A DNA stretch of 64,000 nt from Pseudomonadota bacterium (lineage in GTDB: Bacteria > Pseudomonadota > Alphaproteobacteria > Azospirillales > Azospirillaceae): NCBI GenBank assembly GCA_023423695.1, contig JAFAFA010000032.1, positions 1-64,000 of the forward strand, written 5' to 3'. The position numbers and the translations under genes were made by a program. Below the pieces are notes generated by a model that worked only from the letters and a program-made list of their open reading frames with translations, ran no database searches and had not been told where the DNA came from. Shown here one piece after another: positions 21,036 through 30,223 of the stretch; the first letter of the stretch is position 1; each line of letters starts with the position of its first letter.

Positions 21036-23413
21036 CCCGGCGCAAGCTGCGCCCGGCACGGGTGGCGCGGCGCGGGCCGTTCGTGCTGCCGCCGGCGTTT
21101 CCGGTGCCGGCGGTCAGCCGCTCGCGGCTGCTCGGCACCACCAGCGTCCAGGCGGCCGGCAAGGATGCCGTGCGCCAGACGCTTCTGCCGCCGGATGTGG
21201 CACCGCCCGCACCGGCACCCGTTCCGGCCGCCGCCCCCGCACCGGCGACCGGTGCCCCCGCGGGATGGGAAAGCATGACCACCGACGCTCCTCCGCAGCC
21301 CGACAAGGCCGACGTGGCGATCCTGATCGTCGATGACGACCCGCGGAACCTGTTCGCCGTGCGCGAGACGCTGGAGGACATGAACGCGCAGCTCGTCCTG
21401 GCGCGGTCGGGGGAGGAAGCGCTGAAGCACCTGCTGCGCCAGGACTTCGCGCTGATCCTGCTCGACGTCCATATGCCGGGAATGGACGGCTATGAGACGG
21501 CGGAACTGATCCGCCTGCGCGAGAAGTCGCGCCACATCCCCATCATCTTCCTGACCGCCATCAACAAGGACGAGACGCACATCTTCCGCGGCTATGCCAG
21601 CGGCGCCGTGGATTACATGTTCAAGCCGGTCGATCCGCACATCCTGAAATGCAAGGTGTCGGTCTTCGTCGACCTCTACCGCAAGACGGAGGCGGTGAAG
21701 CGCGAGGTCGAGGCCAAGCAGCGGCTGCTGGACGAGAACGAGCGGGTGCGGCGCGAGATGCGGCAGGCAGAACAGGCGCTGCGCCGGTCGGAGGAACGGC
21801 AGGCGCTGATCCTGGGACAGCTGCCGATCGTGCTCTACACCGCGGATCTCACGCCGGGGATTCCCTTCCGCTACCTGTCCGATACGGCCCAGTCGGTGCT
21901 GGGCTGCCCGCCCGCCCGCTTCATCGACGATCCCGGTTACTGGGAAGCGGGGCTTCACCCGGACGACCGCAACCGCGTGCTGCGCCAGTTGGACTCGATC
22001 CACGACACCGGGCTGACGACGGTCGAATACCGCTGGCGCTGCCCGGACGGCAGCGAGCGGCATCTGCTGGACCAGGCGGTGGTGGTGCGCGACGAGGACG
22101 GCCAGCCGGCCGAGCTGTTCGGCACCATCCTGGACGTGACCGAGACGCGCCAGGCCCAGCGCCAGCTCGCCCATGCCCAGAAGATGGAGATGGTGGGCCA
22201 GCTGACGGGCGGCATCGCCCATGACTTCAACAACATGCTGATGGTGGTGATCGGCAGCCTCGAACGGCTGGTCCCCAGCCTTGCCGACGATCCGAAGGCG
22301 GCGAAGCGGGCGGAGATGGCGCTGCAGGCGGCGCTGCGCTGTTCCGACATGACGCGGCGCCTGCTGACCTTCGCGCGGCGCCAGCAGCTTCATCCGGAGC
22401 CGGTCGATCTCGGCGCCCTGGTCGCCGGCATGGGCGAGCTGATGGAGCGCACGCTGGGCGGCGGCGTCGCCATCGCCATCGAGGCTCCTGCCGCCGATGC
22501 GGAGCCGCTGTGGACCGCGTCGGTCGACCGCTCGCAGGCGGAGTCGGCCCTGCTGAACCTCGTCATCAACGCCCGCGACGCCATGCCCGGCGGAGGCACC
22601 CTGCGCATCCGCACGGAGAACGCCCGTTTCGAGGAAACGCAGTCCGGCCATGGCATGTCCGTCCCGGCCGGCGACTACATCCTGCTGTCGGTGTCCGACA
22701 GCGGGTGCGGCATGCCGCCGGACGTGCTGGAACGCGCCTTCGAACCCTTCTTCACCACCAAGGAAGCCGGGAAGGGCACCGGCCTCGGCCTTGCCATGAT
22801 CCATGGCTTCGTCAAGCAGTCGGGCGGGCTGATCGGCATCGACAGCAGTCCGGGTGTCGGCACCACATTCCGCCTTTACCTGCCGCGGGCGGCAGTGGAC
22901 GCGGTCCACGGCACGGCCTCCGACGAGGATGGCGCCGTCGAGGCGTTCGCCGGCCGCGGGGAGACCGTGCTTGTGGTGGACGACGATGCCGACGTGCGCG
23001 CCGTCGCTGTCCAGGCCGTGGGTGCGCTTGGCTACCGCGTGCTGGAAGCCGATGGGGCGGAGGCGGCGCTGACCTTGCTGGACCGCCAGCCGGTCGATCT
23101 TCTGTTCACCGATATCGTGATGCCGGGCGGCCTGAACGGGCGCGAACTGGCGCGCGAGGGATTGCGCCGCCACCCTTCGCTGCGGATCCTGTTCGCCTCG
23201 GGCTATGCCAACGGAACCAGTGCGCCGGAACCGGAGGCCGGCGCCGCCATCCCGGCAGACGATGGCACCGATCCGGGTGCCGTGCTGGGGGCGGTGTTGG
23301 GCCGGGCGGAGACGCTGGCCAAGCCCTATCGCGACGGCGATCTTGCCCGCGCGCTGCGCCGTGCGCTGGATCTGCAGTCCCCCCTCGCGCCGGCGGAGGC
23401 CGTCCGGGGCTGA
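21032..23413 (+). CDS. Hybrid sensor kinase REC-PAS-HisKA-HATPase-REC, 793 aa
   Basis: Starts in an ATGA overlap with the poly-HAMP kinase, so the two are translationally coupled. After a low-complexity Ala/Pro N-terminus come a receiver domain ([12 protein letters not shown]; acceptor Asp in [21 protein letters not shown]), a helical linker, a PAS domain, a HisKA with His397 in [14 protein letters not shown], an HATPase with N-box [12 protein letters not shown] and G boxes DSGCGMP and GTGLGLAM, and a C-terminal receiver ([25 protein letters not shown]). The N-terminal receiver would suit phosphotransfer from the upstream kinase, an inference. No DNA-binding output domain is present. Confidence 0.93.
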   Translation: MTRRKLRPARVARRGPFVLPPAFPVPAVSRSRLLGTTSVQAAGKDAVRQTLLPPDVAPPAPAPVPAAAPAPATGAPAGWESMTTDAPPQPDKADVAILIVDDDPRNLFAVRETLEDMNAQLVLARSGEEALKHLLRQDFALILLDVHMPGMDGYETAELIRLREKSRHIPIIFLTAINKDETHIFRGYASGAVDYMFKPVDPHILKCKVSVFVDLYRKTEAVKREVEAKQRLLDENERVRREMRQAEQALRRSEERQALILGQLPIVLYTADLTPGIPFRYLSDTAQSVLGCPPARFIDDPGYWEAGLHPDDRNRVLRQLDSIHDTGLTTVEYRWRCPDGSERHLLDQAVVVRDEDGQPAELFGTILDVTETRQAQRQLAHAQKMEMVGQLTGGIAHDFNNMLMVVIGSLERLVPSLADDPKAAKRAEMALQAALRCSDMTRRLLTFARRQQLHPEPVDLGALVAGMGELMERTLGGGVAIAIEAPAADAEPLWTASVDRSQAESALLNLVINARDAMPGGGTLRIRTENARFEETQSGHGMSVPAGDYILLSVSDSGCGMPPDVLERAFEPFFTTKEAGKGTGLGLAMIHGFVKQSGGLIGIDSSPGVGTTFRLYLPRAAVDAVHGTASDEDGAVEAFAGRGETVLVVDDDADVRAVAVQAVGALGYRVLEADGAEAALTLLDRQPVDLLFTDIVMPGGLNGRELAREGLRRHPSLRILFASGYANGTSAPEPEAGAAIPADDGTDPGAVLGAVLGRAETLAKPYRDGDLARALRRALDLQSPLAPAEAVRG

Positions 23414-23425
23414 CGAGGGGGATCG

Positions 23426-23854
23426 ATGGCGGCGCCGTCCCACGCCGCCGATTGTGCATATCAGGTCAGGTTCTGGTTCATGGTTTTGTCCGACGATGCG
23501 CTTACCCTGCTTCGAACCTCCATCCGTTCGGTCTGGGCGCTTGAAATGCTGCTTCTCCTGCGCCGGAACCCCGAGCGCGAATGGTCCAACGACGATCTCG
23601 TGCGGGAATTGCGGGGCAGCGAGGTGGTGGTGCAGGAGGCGCTTGCCGGTTTCCTGGGGGCCGGGCTGGTGGCGGCGCTGGCGGATGGGCGCCACCGCTA
23701 TCATCCGGCGGTGCCGATTCTCGACCAGTGGGTCGACGAGATCGAGCAGGCCTATGCCACCCGCCCCTCCGCCGTTATCCGGGAAATCTTCGCGGCTCCC
23801 GGCAACAAAGTGCAGATCTTCGCCGATTCCTTCCGCTTCCGCCTCAACGACTGA
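23426..23854 (+). CDS. Small winged-helix-like protein after the hybrid kinases
   Basis: About 142 aa (124 if ATG 23480 is used). ATG 23426 has GAGGGGG just upstream, 12 nt after the kinase stop. The region LTLLRTSIRSVWALEMLLLLRR, WSNDDLVRELRGSEVVVQEAL and GLVAALADGRHRYHP reads like a winged helix-turn-helix with its beta wing, and a helical C-terminus follows. Its position behind two kinases that lack an output domain makes it a candidate output or adaptor, though it has no receiver domain. The family is not recognised with certainty. Confidence 0.75.
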   Translation: MAAPSHAADCAYQVRFWFMVLSDDALTLLRTSIRSVWALEMLLLLRRNPEREWSNDDLVRELRGSEVVVQEALAGFLGAGLVAALADGRHRYHPAVPILDQWVDEIEQAYATRPSAVIREIFAAPGNKVQIFADSFRFRLND

Positions 23855-23909
23855 TGCCAGTGAACGACATGATCGCCGCTTTCCAATCCGAACCCATGCA
23901 TCGGCCGAC

Positions 23910-23944
23910 CTCTTCCCCATGCGGGAGAGCGGGGTGGGGGAACT
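23910..23944. repeat. REP-like intergenic hairpin (degenerate copy)
   Basis: CTCTTCCC-CATGC-GGGAGAG followed by CGGGGTGGGGG, directly before the DUF5985 gene at 23948. It is an imperfect relative of the CTCTCCC...GGGAGAG hairpins at 37229, 45663 and 46597. Confidence 0.45.
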
Positions 23945-23947
23945 GAC

Positions 23948-24217
23948 ATGGGCACCGTGATTTCCGCGGTCTATCTGCTGTGCTTTGCCGCCAGCCTGCT
24001 GTGCATGGTCCTTCTGCTGCGCAGCTACCTGCGGTCGCGCAGCCGGCTTCTGCTGTGGAGCACGCTGTGCTTCGTCTGCCTGTCGATCAACAACCTGCTG
24101 CTGTTCATCGATGTCGTCGTCCTGCCGACCCAGGTCGACCTGCTGCCGCTCCGCCAGTTCTCCACCATCGCCGGACTGGGCATTCTGCTCTACGGCTTCA
24201 TCTGGGATGCAGAGTGA
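23948..24217 (+). CDS. DUF5985-type small membrane protein (first copy)
   Basis: 89-aa integral membrane protein with three hydrophobic helices (VISAVYLLCFAASLLCMVLLL; LLLWSTLCFVCLSINNLLLFIDVVVL; FSTIAGLGILLYGFIW) and a basic loop between the first two. It matches my memory of the DUF5985 family, whose function is unknown. It is followed by a paralogous gene in a TGATG overlap, so the two are probably made in fixed ratio and may form a complex. Position suggests the end of the hybrid-kinase operon. Confidence 0.8.
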   Translation: MGTVISAVYLLCFAASLLCMVLLLRSYLRSRSRLLLWSTLCFVCLSINNLLLFIDVVVLPTQVDLLPLRQFSTIAGLGILLYGFIWDAE

Positions 24218-24495
24218 TGCTGCCGACGACCTACAGCTTCTTCACCGGGGCGATCGCGGCACTCTATGCGGTGGCCGGCCTGTTCTTCCTCAGCTTCTGG
24301 AAGCGGACGCGCGACGCGCTGTTCGCATCCTTCGCGCTGGCCTTCGCGCTGCTGGCGGTGAACCAGACCGTGCTGGCGCTCGGTGCGCTGGAACGGGAGG
24401 AGCAGAGCTGGGTCTATCTGTTGCGGCTGCTGGCCTTCCTCGTGATCATCGCCGCCATCGTCCGCAAGAACCTTGAGGGACGCCGCCGCGGCTGA
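24217..24495 (+). CDS. DUF5985-type small membrane protein (second copy)
   Basis: 92-aa membrane protein with three helices (FFTGAIAALYAVAGLFFLSFW; DALFASFALAFALLAVNQTVL; WVYLLRLLAFLVIIAAIVRKN). The basic loop and the SFALAFALLAVNQ segment align in pattern with the first copy (LCFVCLSINN), consistent with an ancient duplication. It starts within the stop codon of its partner. Function is unknown; a membrane-bound accessory to the neighbouring kinases is a reasonable but untested idea. Confidence 0.8.
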   Translation: MLPTTYSFFTGAIAALYAVAGLFFLSFWKRTRDALFASFALAFALLAVNQTVLALGALEREEQSWVYLLRLLAFLVIIAAIVRKNLEGRRRG

Positions 24496-24511
24496 AGGGG
24501 GAGCTTCCGGG

Positions 24512-24928
24512 TCACTTCCGCCCGTCTCCGAAGCGGCGGCAGTCCCACTCGTCGGTGCCCGAAGCCGCCCGGCCGCCGTTGGAGGTGCGGTAGCGCCCGT
24601 CGTCGCACTGGCCGTTGCCGGCATAGCGGCTGTAGCCGTCCCGGCCCCGTCCGCCATAATAGCCATTACCGTGATGGTAGCCGTTGTCGTAGCCGCCGCG
24701 GCGGTGGTGGCGCCGGTCGCGCTCGTAATCCCGGTCGTCGTCGTCATCGCCTGCGGTCGCCGCCAGCACGCCCAGCCCGACCACCGCGGCGCCGAGCAGC
24801 AGGGCGCCCGTCATGTCGTCATTGCCGTTCCCGTTGCCGGCGCAGCCCGGCAGGGCCAGCGACACCGCAAGGCAAGCGGCCAACACCGTCCTGCCGCCGA
24901 AGACTCCGTGCCGCACCGCTTTTTCCAT
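24512..24928 (-). CDS. Lipoprotein with Gly/Asp/Tyr/Arg-rich repeats
   Basis: 138-aa predicted lipoprotein: signal peptide ending LALPGC with the lipobox cysteine followed by AGNGNG. A short hydrophobic stretch (TGALLLGAAVVGLGVLAATAG) comes next, then a highly charged low-complexity section (DDDDDRDYERDRRHHRRGG) and a Gly/Tyr/Asn-rich tail with two cysteines (GQCDDGRY, WDCRRFGDG). ATG 24928 is set by a GGGAGG site. It is convergent with the kinase operon. Envelope location is likely; function is not recognised. Confidence 0.78.
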   Translation of the reverse strand: MEKAVRHGVFGGRTVLAACLAVSLALPGCAGNGNGNDDMTGALLLGAAVVGLGVLAATAGDDDDDRDYERDRRHHRRGGYDNGYHHGNGYYGGRGRDGYSRYAGNGQCDDGRYRTSNGGRAASGTDEWDCRRFGDGRK

Positions 24929-25136
24929 CGCCGCCTCCCAGCATACGGGACCTTTCATGCATGAACACACAGGCGGAGTTTTTCATCCAGTACCATTATA
25001 ATTTCTTTTTAGAAACATTTGCCTCGACGAGCTTTCGCTGCCCTGAACGCATGCCCGGCTGCACACCACGGGGCTTGGCCCGGCGGGGACGAAGCCCTAT
25101 GGTCGGCCTGCTGTCGCCAAAATGGGGAGTGCGTGG

Positions 25137-26306
25137 ATGTTCACCGCCAGGATCCTGCTGCTCGGCTCCGGTGAGCTGGGCAAGGAATTCGTAATCGCCG
25201 CAAAGCGGCTGGGCTGCGAGGTCATCGCCTGCGACAGCTACGCCAACGCCCCGGCGATGCAGGTCGCCGACCGGGCGGAGGTGTTCTCCATGCTCGACGC
25301 CGACGCCCTCCGCGCCGCCATCGCCAAGCATCGCCCCGACTTCATCGTGCCGGAGGTGGAGGCGATCCGCACCGAGGTGCTGCACGAGTTCGAGGATGCC
25401 GGAACCACCGTCGTGCCGTCGGCCCGTGCCGCCACCATGACGATGAACCGTGATCGCATCCGCGAGGTCGCCGCGACGGAACTCGGCCTGCGCACCTCGC
25501 GCTACCGCTATGCCGAAAGCCTGGACGAGGTCCGCGCCGGGGCGGAGCACACCGGCTTCCCCTGCGTCATCAAGCCGGTGATGTCGTCGTCGGGCAAGGG
25601 GCAGAGCACGGTGCGGGACGCCGCCGGGCTGGAAGCCGCTTGGGACTATGCGGTGGCGAACATGCGCGGCGACCGCCGCAAGGTGATCGTCGAGGAATTC
25701 GTCGCCTTCGACTACGAAATCACGCTGCTGACCGTCCGCACCCGCGACGGCATCCTCTACTGCGAGCCGATCGGCCACCGGCAGGAACGCGGCGACTACC
25801 AGGAATCCTGGCAGCCGGTCGCCATGCCGCAGGCGATGCTGGACGACGCCAAGGCGATGGCGGCCCGCGTCGTCGACAATCTCGGCGGCTACGGCATCTT
25901 CGGCGTCGAGTTCTTCGTGACGGCCAATGAAGTCGTCTTCTCCGAACTGTCGCCGCGCCCGCACGACACCGGCATGGTCACGCTGCTGTCGCAGAACTTG
26001 TCGGAATTCGAACTGCACGCCCGCGCCATCCTCGGCCTGCCGATCCCCAACATCGTCTGCCGTGCCTCGTCGGCCTCCGCCGTCATCCTGGCCGACCGCG
26101 AATCCGAGAGTTTCCGCATCGAGGGTCTGGCCGATGCGCTGAGCCTTGGCAGTGCGGAGCAGGAGGTCGACGTCCGCCTGTTCGGCAAGCCGACCACCCG
26201 CAAGAACCGCCGCATGGGTGTGGCGCTCGCCACCGGAACCGACACCGACGACGCGCGGATGCGGGCCAAGCAGGCGGCGGACAAGGTGACGATCCGGTAT
26301 TCCTGA
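25137..26306 (+). CDS. purT: Formate-dependent phosphoribosylglycinamide formyltransferase PurT
   Basis: About 389-aa ATP-grasp enzyme that forms N-formyl-GAR from GAR, formate and ATP, the folate-independent alternative to PurN in purine synthesis. It aligns throughout with E. coli Pur[13 protein letters not shown], the IVPEVEAI segment, the ATP-binding loop [12 protein letters not shown], the [15 protein letters not shown] segment, the metal-binding [14 protein letters not shown] and the C-terminal RLFGKP. Start ATG 25137 has GGGAG at a good distance; ATG 25122 is also in frame. It is a single gene ending at a hairpin at 26320. Confidence 0.95.
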   Translation: MFTARILLLGSGELGKEFVIAAKRLGCEVIACDSYANAPAMQVADRAEVFSMLDADALRAAIAKHRPDFIVPEVEAIRTEVLHEFEDAGTTVVPSARAATMTMNRDRIREVAATELGLRTSRYRYAESLDEVRAGAEHTGFPCVIKPVMSSSGKGQSTVRDAAGLEAAWDYAVANMRGDRRKVIVEEFVAFDYEITLLTVRTRDGILYCEPIGHRQERGDYQESWQPVAMPQAMLDDAKAMAARVVDNLGGYGIFGVEFFVTANEVVFSELSPRPHDTGMVTLLSQNLSEFELHARAILGLPIPNIVCRASSASAVILADRESESFRIEGLADALSLGSAEQEVDVRLFGKPTTRKNRRMGVALATGTDTDDARMRAKQAADKVTIRYS

Positions 26307-26319
26307 TGGCCGGCTCATA

Positions 26320-26344
26320 CCGCGGGCTGGGGCAAGGCCCGCGG
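26320..26344 (+). terminator. Hairpin between purT and the convergent RTX gene
   Basis: CCGCGGGC (26320-26327) pairs with GCCCGCGG (26337-26344); the plus strand continues CAGCTTTCTC. It lies 13 nt after the purT stop and just before the stop of the convergent gene. Confidence 0.6.
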
Positions 26345-26352
26345 CAGCTTTC

Positions 26353-27531
26353 TCAAATGGCGGCCGCCAGCGTTCCGGACGGGGCATCGAATGCCGCCAT
26401 CGAAACGGGCCGTCCGGTGACGATGGACAGGGGGGCGGTAGCCCGGCCTTCCCGATAGCCGAACGTGACGTAATGCGCCGTCGCTGCGATTTCATTGGGC
26501 AGCCGGCGTTGCAGATCGGGGTTCCGCGACAGATAGGCGGAGGCGTCGAAGGTAGTCTTTCTTCCCTCCAGCCGTCCGCTGGTGGCGTAATGAAGGGCTG
26601 CCGCAGTGGTGTTGGTGCCGAATGCCTGGATCAAGTCGGGGTTGGCCGCGATGTAGGCCATGGTGTTGAAGTACGTGTTGCGTCCTTCCAATCGCCCAAT
26701 GTTGATGTAATGCACGGCGGCCGCAGTGGTGTTCGGGCCCAGGGCCGCGCCGAGGTCCGGGTTGGAAGCCAGATATCCCGCGGCATCGAAGGTGGTTGCT
26801 CGGGGTTCCATATAGCCGCTCCGGACATAATGATTGAAGGCGGCCGTTTGGTCGGTGCCGAATGCTGCGGCCAGATCCCTGTTTGCCGCCAGATAGCTCA
26901 ACGGATCGAAACTCCTGGCGCTGGAAACCGCTGCGGTCCGGTCGTAGAAGCGTACATATTCGACGTTCGACAGGAAGTCCGATCCATTGTTGTTGTCGAG
27001 AAGCCCGGCCTGCCCATTGTAGCTGACCAATCTGTCGGAATAGTAATACTGGCTGCTGATGACTGTATCCGTTCCTTCACCGCCGTCGATGGTATCGATG
27101 CCGTATCCGCCGGCAATGAGGTCATCACCCCCGCCGCCGCTGATGTAGTCGTTTCCCGAATAGCCATACAGGATGTCCGACTGGGACGAGCCGAAGATCT
27201 GATCGTTGCCGGCCAGCATCGATGAGGTGGTCAGGGCGTTCGCAAGGCCATAGATGCTGGAAAAGCTCAGGTTGGCATTGCTGAAGGACACCAGAGGCCC
27301 GCCTCCCGGCTGGGTCGCGGTGATGGACGTGATGCGGCCCGAAACGTTTGAATCGGTGATGTTCAGAACACCTCCGACCGCGACGTCCATCACCGGCGCG
27401 CCATTTCTGGTGAAGCGGATGGTGATCTGAGAAGGACTTTGCGAAAGAAGAGAATAGTTGTCGAAATCGGCCCCAGCGATATCACCGCTTCCAGACAGAT
27501 TGACCCGCACATTTGCGACAACGGTGCTCAT
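26353..27531 (-). CDS. RTX-type secreted protein with C-terminal NPDL repeats
   Basis: 392-aa protein with no N-terminal signal peptide. The middle carries hemolysin-type calcium-binding nonapeptides (YGYSGNDYISGGGGDDL and GIDTIDGGEGTDT, about residues 120-160), the mark of type I secretion substrates. From about residue 205 there are four tandem repeats of about 43 residues with the pattern FD...YLA.NPDL..A.G..TTAA..HY...GRLEGR. Similar repeats occur in large surface proteins. The gene is noticeably less GC-rich than its neighbours, which may mean horizontal origin. No type I export genes are in the window. Role unknown; possibly adhesion or surface. Confidence 0.82.
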   Translation of the reverse strand: MSTVVANVRVNLSGSGDIAGADFDNYSLLSQSPSQITIRFTRNGAPVMDVAVGGVLNITDSNVSGRITSITATQPGGGPLVSFSNANLSFSSIYGLANALTTSSMLAGNDQIFGSSQSDILYGYSGNDYISGGGGDDLIAGGYGIDTIDGGEGTDTVISSQYYYSDRLVSYNGQAGLLDNNNGSDFLSNVEYVRFYDRTAAVSSARSFDPLSYLAANRDLAAAFGTDQTAAFNHYVRSGYMEPRATTFDAAGYLASNPDLGAALGPNTTAAAVHYINIGRLEGRNTYFNTMAYIAANPDLIQAFGTNTTAAALHYATSGRLEGRKTTFDASAYLSRNPDLQRRLPNEIAATAHYVTFGYREGRATAPLSIVTGRPVSMAAFDAPSGTLAAAI

Positions 27532-27817
27532 CTCGAATCCTCTTTCCTCTTATGGCTTTGCAGCGCCGGTCGACGCCCTGTGTCCCGTTTGGCGACCAAT
27601 CGCCGGACGTCGGAATGGGAGGCAAATTTGCGGTGGGTATGGCTCGTGGGATGGCAGCCTTGCAGCAAAACTGGCCCGTTGCATTCTCCGCCTGGGGCGG
27701 AGGAATGTAACTTACGGAGTACACCCTGAAGTATAAGTATGGAATTTTGGGAAGTCTAGGGTTGAGCAATGCTCGCGGCGGTCATATGCCTACGAGGTTT
27801 CCCTCTGCGCGATGCCG
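27532..27817. other. Intergenic region between the RTX gene and the MFS gene
   Basis: 286 bp with no supported gene. It carries a hairpin CTCCGCC-TGG-GGCGGAG (27686-27702) and an AT-rich segment around 27725-27770. It should hold the RTX promoter and the end of the leftward biotin operon. Confidence 0.45.
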
Positions 27818-29053
27818 CTACCGCCCCAGCAGCCTGTCCACACGCCGCAGCGCCGGGAACATCGCCGCCCACAGCCCGGCCAGCCCGACCGCGCCGACGC
27901 CGCCCAGCACCACCGCCGGCACCGCACCGATCATCGCCGCGACGCTGCCGGATTCGAACTCACCCAACTGGTTCGACGCACCGATGAACAGAGAGGTGAC
28001 GGCGCCGACGCGGCCGCGCATCTCGTCGGGGGTGGAGAGCTGGATCAGCGTCTGGCGCACGAACATGCTGACCTGATCGGTGGCGCCGACTGCCAGCAGG
28101 GCGATGAAGGACAGCACCGGATCGGCCGACAGGCCGAAGGCGATGGTGGCGACGCCGAACCCGGCGACGGCAATCAGCATCCAGCGTCCGGCATGGCGCC
28201 TCACGCCCCAGCGGGTGATGACCATCGCCATGGCGAGCGCCCCCAGCGCCGGGGCGGAGCGCAGCAGACCGAGGCCCCATGGCCCGACGAACAGCACGTC
28301 GCGGGCATAGATCGGCAGCAGAGCCGTCGCCCCGCCCAGCAGCACCGCGAACAGGTCGAGCGAGATGGCGCCCAGGATCTCCGGCCGGCTGCGGATGAAG
28401 GCGGCGCCGGCCAGCATGCTCGTCAGGCTCATGGCGCGCTTGGTCATGGTGACCGGGCGGGGCCGGCAGGCCGCGATCAGCAGGACAGACAGCACCAGCA
28501 TCGCCGTGCTGACGCCATAGACCGCCGCCGGGCCGGCGATGTAGAGCAGGCCGCCCAGGGCTGGGCCGGAGATCTGCGCCACCTGCACCCCGGACGACTG
28601 CCAAGCGACGGCATTGGGCAGATCCTCCAGCGGCACGGTTGCCGACAGGATCGCCTGGTTGGCCGGCCCTTCGAAGGACTTGGCGAGGCCGATCAGCGCT
28701 ACCACCGCGAAGATCGCGTGCGGCGACAGCGCCCCCGCCATGGTCAGCAGGAACAAGGCGGCGACAGCGGTCATTTCGACGGACAGGGCGCCGAACAGCA
28801 CCGTCTTGCGGTCGTTGTTGTCGACCACATGGCCGGCCACCAGGACCAGCGCCAGGGTCGGCAGGAATTGGAACAGCCCGACCAGCCCGAGGTCGAGCGG
28901 GTTGCCGGTCATGGCGTAGACCTGCCAGCCGACCGCCACCACCTGCATCTGGATCGCCAGCATCGAACAGACCCGCGCGCACCAGAACAGGGCGAAGGCG
29001 CGGTGGCGGAAAGCGGACCGGAAACTATCCCCGGCCGCGGGGGCACTGGTCAT
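27818..29053 (-). CDS. MFS transporter, EntS-like (MFS_3) family
   Basis: 411-aa transporter with about 12 hydrophobic helices. Segments such as RHRAFALFWCARVCSMLAIQMQ at the N-terminus, the loop GHVVDNNDRKTVL (motif A-like) and MRGRVGAVTSLFIGASNQLGEFESG fit the MFS_3 group, which includes the enterobactin exporter EntS. It starts directly after the thiolase stop codon and is the last gene of the biotin-uptake operon; its substrate could be related to biotin or its precursors, but this is only by context. Tail ends VDRLLGR. Confidence 0.88.
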   Translation of the reverse strand: MTSAPAAGDSFRSAFRHRAFALFWCARVCSMLAIQMQVVAVGWQVYAMTGNPLDLGLVGLFQFLPTLALVLVAGHVVDNNDRKTVLFGALSVEMTAVAALFLLTMAGALSPHAIFAVVALIGLAKSFEGPANQAILSATVPLEDLPNAVAWQSSGVQVAQISGPALGGLLYIAGPAAVYGVSTAMLVLSVLLIAACRPRPVTMTKRAMSLTSMLAGAAFIRSRPEILGAISLDLFAVLLGGATALLPIYARDVLFVGPWGLGLLRSAPALGALAMAMVITRWGVRRHAGRWMLIAVAGFGVATIAFGLSADPVLSFIALLAVGATDQVSMFVRQTLIQLSTPDEMRGRVGAVTSLFIGASNQLGEFESGSVAAMIGAVPAVVLGGVGAVGLAGLWAAMFPALRRVDRLLGR

Positions 29054-30223
29054 TCAAACTGGCTCCAGAAGTGTGGCGAGCCCCAGCCCGCCGCCGATGC
29101 CGAGCGTGGCAAGCCCCCGGCGGGGCGACGTGCCCGCCGCCGGGAACAGCAGCTCGGTGAAGAGGCGAGTCACCAGGATGGCTCCCGACGCGCCATAGGG
29201 ATGGCCGAGCGCCAGCGCGCCGCCGCCGACGGACACGCGGGACTGGTCGATGCCCAGCGCGTCGAGGCTGGCCAGCACCTGGGCGGCGAAGGCCTCGTTG
29301 AACTCGATCAGGTCTATGTCGGCGACCGACAGACCGGGATTGCGGGTCAGCAGCCTGCTCACCGCCGGAACCGGGCCGGTGCCGAGCAGCTTCGGATCGA
29401 CGCCAGCCGCGGCGCTGTCTACCACCGCAAGTCCGTGGGTCAGGCCAAGCTCGCGGAATTTTCGCTCCGACACCACCACCACCACGGCGGCGCCGTCATT
29501 GACCGGGCAGGCGTTGCCGGCGGTCACGGTGCCGTCCGGCCGGAGAATGGGCCGCAGCGCCGCCAGCTTGTCGAGGCTTGTGCCGGCGCGCGGGCATTCG
29601 TCGCGGTCGATGACGCGGCCGTCGCGCAGGGTGAGCGGCACGATTTCCCGGTCGAACCGTCCGGCGGCTTGCGCGGCAACGGCCTTGCGGTGGCTGTCCA
29701 GCGCATAGCGGTCCTGGCGCGCGCGGTCGATGCCATAGGCGGCGGCAACATTCTCCGCTGCCTCGATCATCGACGGGTCGCCGATCTCGTCGGGGGCGAA
29801 GCGGGCGCGGTCGTAGAAGGCCGGGCTGCGGTAGAGGCTGGACGGCTTGGCGACGCGCCAGGGGGCGGTGCTGGTGCTCTCCACCCCGCCGGCCAGCACG
29901 ACGTCGCAGGCCCCGGACTGCACCAGCCGGGCGGCGAGGTTGACCGCCTCCAGCCCGGACCCGCATTGCCGGTCCACCGTCACGCCCGGCACCGACACCG
30001 GCAGCCCGGCTGCCAGCGCCGACAGCCGCGCGACATTGCCGCCGGGTCCCACCGCGTTGCCCAGAAGCACCTCGTCCACCTCGGCCGGGTCAAGGCCGGC
30101 ATCGGCCAGCACGGCGCGGATGACCGGTGCGGCGAGATCCTCGACCGGAAGCTCGCACAGGCTGCCGCCGATGCGGCCGACCGGCGTCCTGCGTGCGGCG
30201 ACGATGATCGGGAGGTTGCTCAT
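29054..30223 (-). CDS. Thiolase-family protein lacking the second catalytic cysteine
   Basis: 389-aa thiolase (acetyl-CoA acetyltransferase-like). The nucleophilic Cys87 (VDRQCGSGLEAV), the NEAFAAQ motif and the His of GHPYGASGA are present. The C-terminal CxG motif, normally C-I-G-G-G, reads G-I-G-G-G: Gly375 replaces the acid/base cysteine (GGC instead of TGC). Loss of that residue should impair Claisen condensation but might still allow acyl transfer or hydrolysis. It overlaps the upstream acyl-CoA ligase by ATGA. The order BioY, ligase, thiolase recalls B. subtilis yhfU-yhfT-yhfS, so a role in acyl-CoA chemistry linked to biotin is plausible. Confidence 0.88.
   Translation of the reverse strand: MSNLPIIVAARRTPVGRIGGSLCELPVEDLAAPVIRAVLADAGLDPAEVDEVLLGNAVGPGGNVARLSALAAGLPVSVPGVTVDRQCGSGLEAVNLAARLVQSGACDVVLAGGVESTSTAPWRVAKPSSLYRSPAFYDRARFAPDEIGDPSMIEAAENVAAAYGIDRARQDRYALDSHRKAVAAQAAGRFDREIVPLTLRDGRVIDRDECPRAGTSLDKLAALRPILRPDGTVTAGNACPVNDGAAVVVVVSERKFRELGLTHGLAVVDSAAAGVDPKLLGTGPVPAVSRLLTRNPGLSVADIDLIEFNEAFAAQVLASLDALGIDQSRVSVGGGALALGHPYGASGAILVTRLFTELLFPAAGTSPRRGLATLGIGGGLGLATLLEPV

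Noticed and set aside
18012..21059. 1015-codon open frame on the minus strand opposite the poly-HAMP kinase
   Set aside because: Antisense shadow of a GC-rich gene with third-position bias; His/Gly/Asp-rich composition and no domain.
20933..23920. 995-codon minus-strand frame opposite the second hybrid kinase
   Set aside because: Same antisense effect; no recognisable motif and it runs through several real genes.
27950..27970. GGATTCGAACTC resembling a tRNA T-arm
   Set aside because: It lies inside the MFS coding sequence and no acceptor or anticodon arms surround it.
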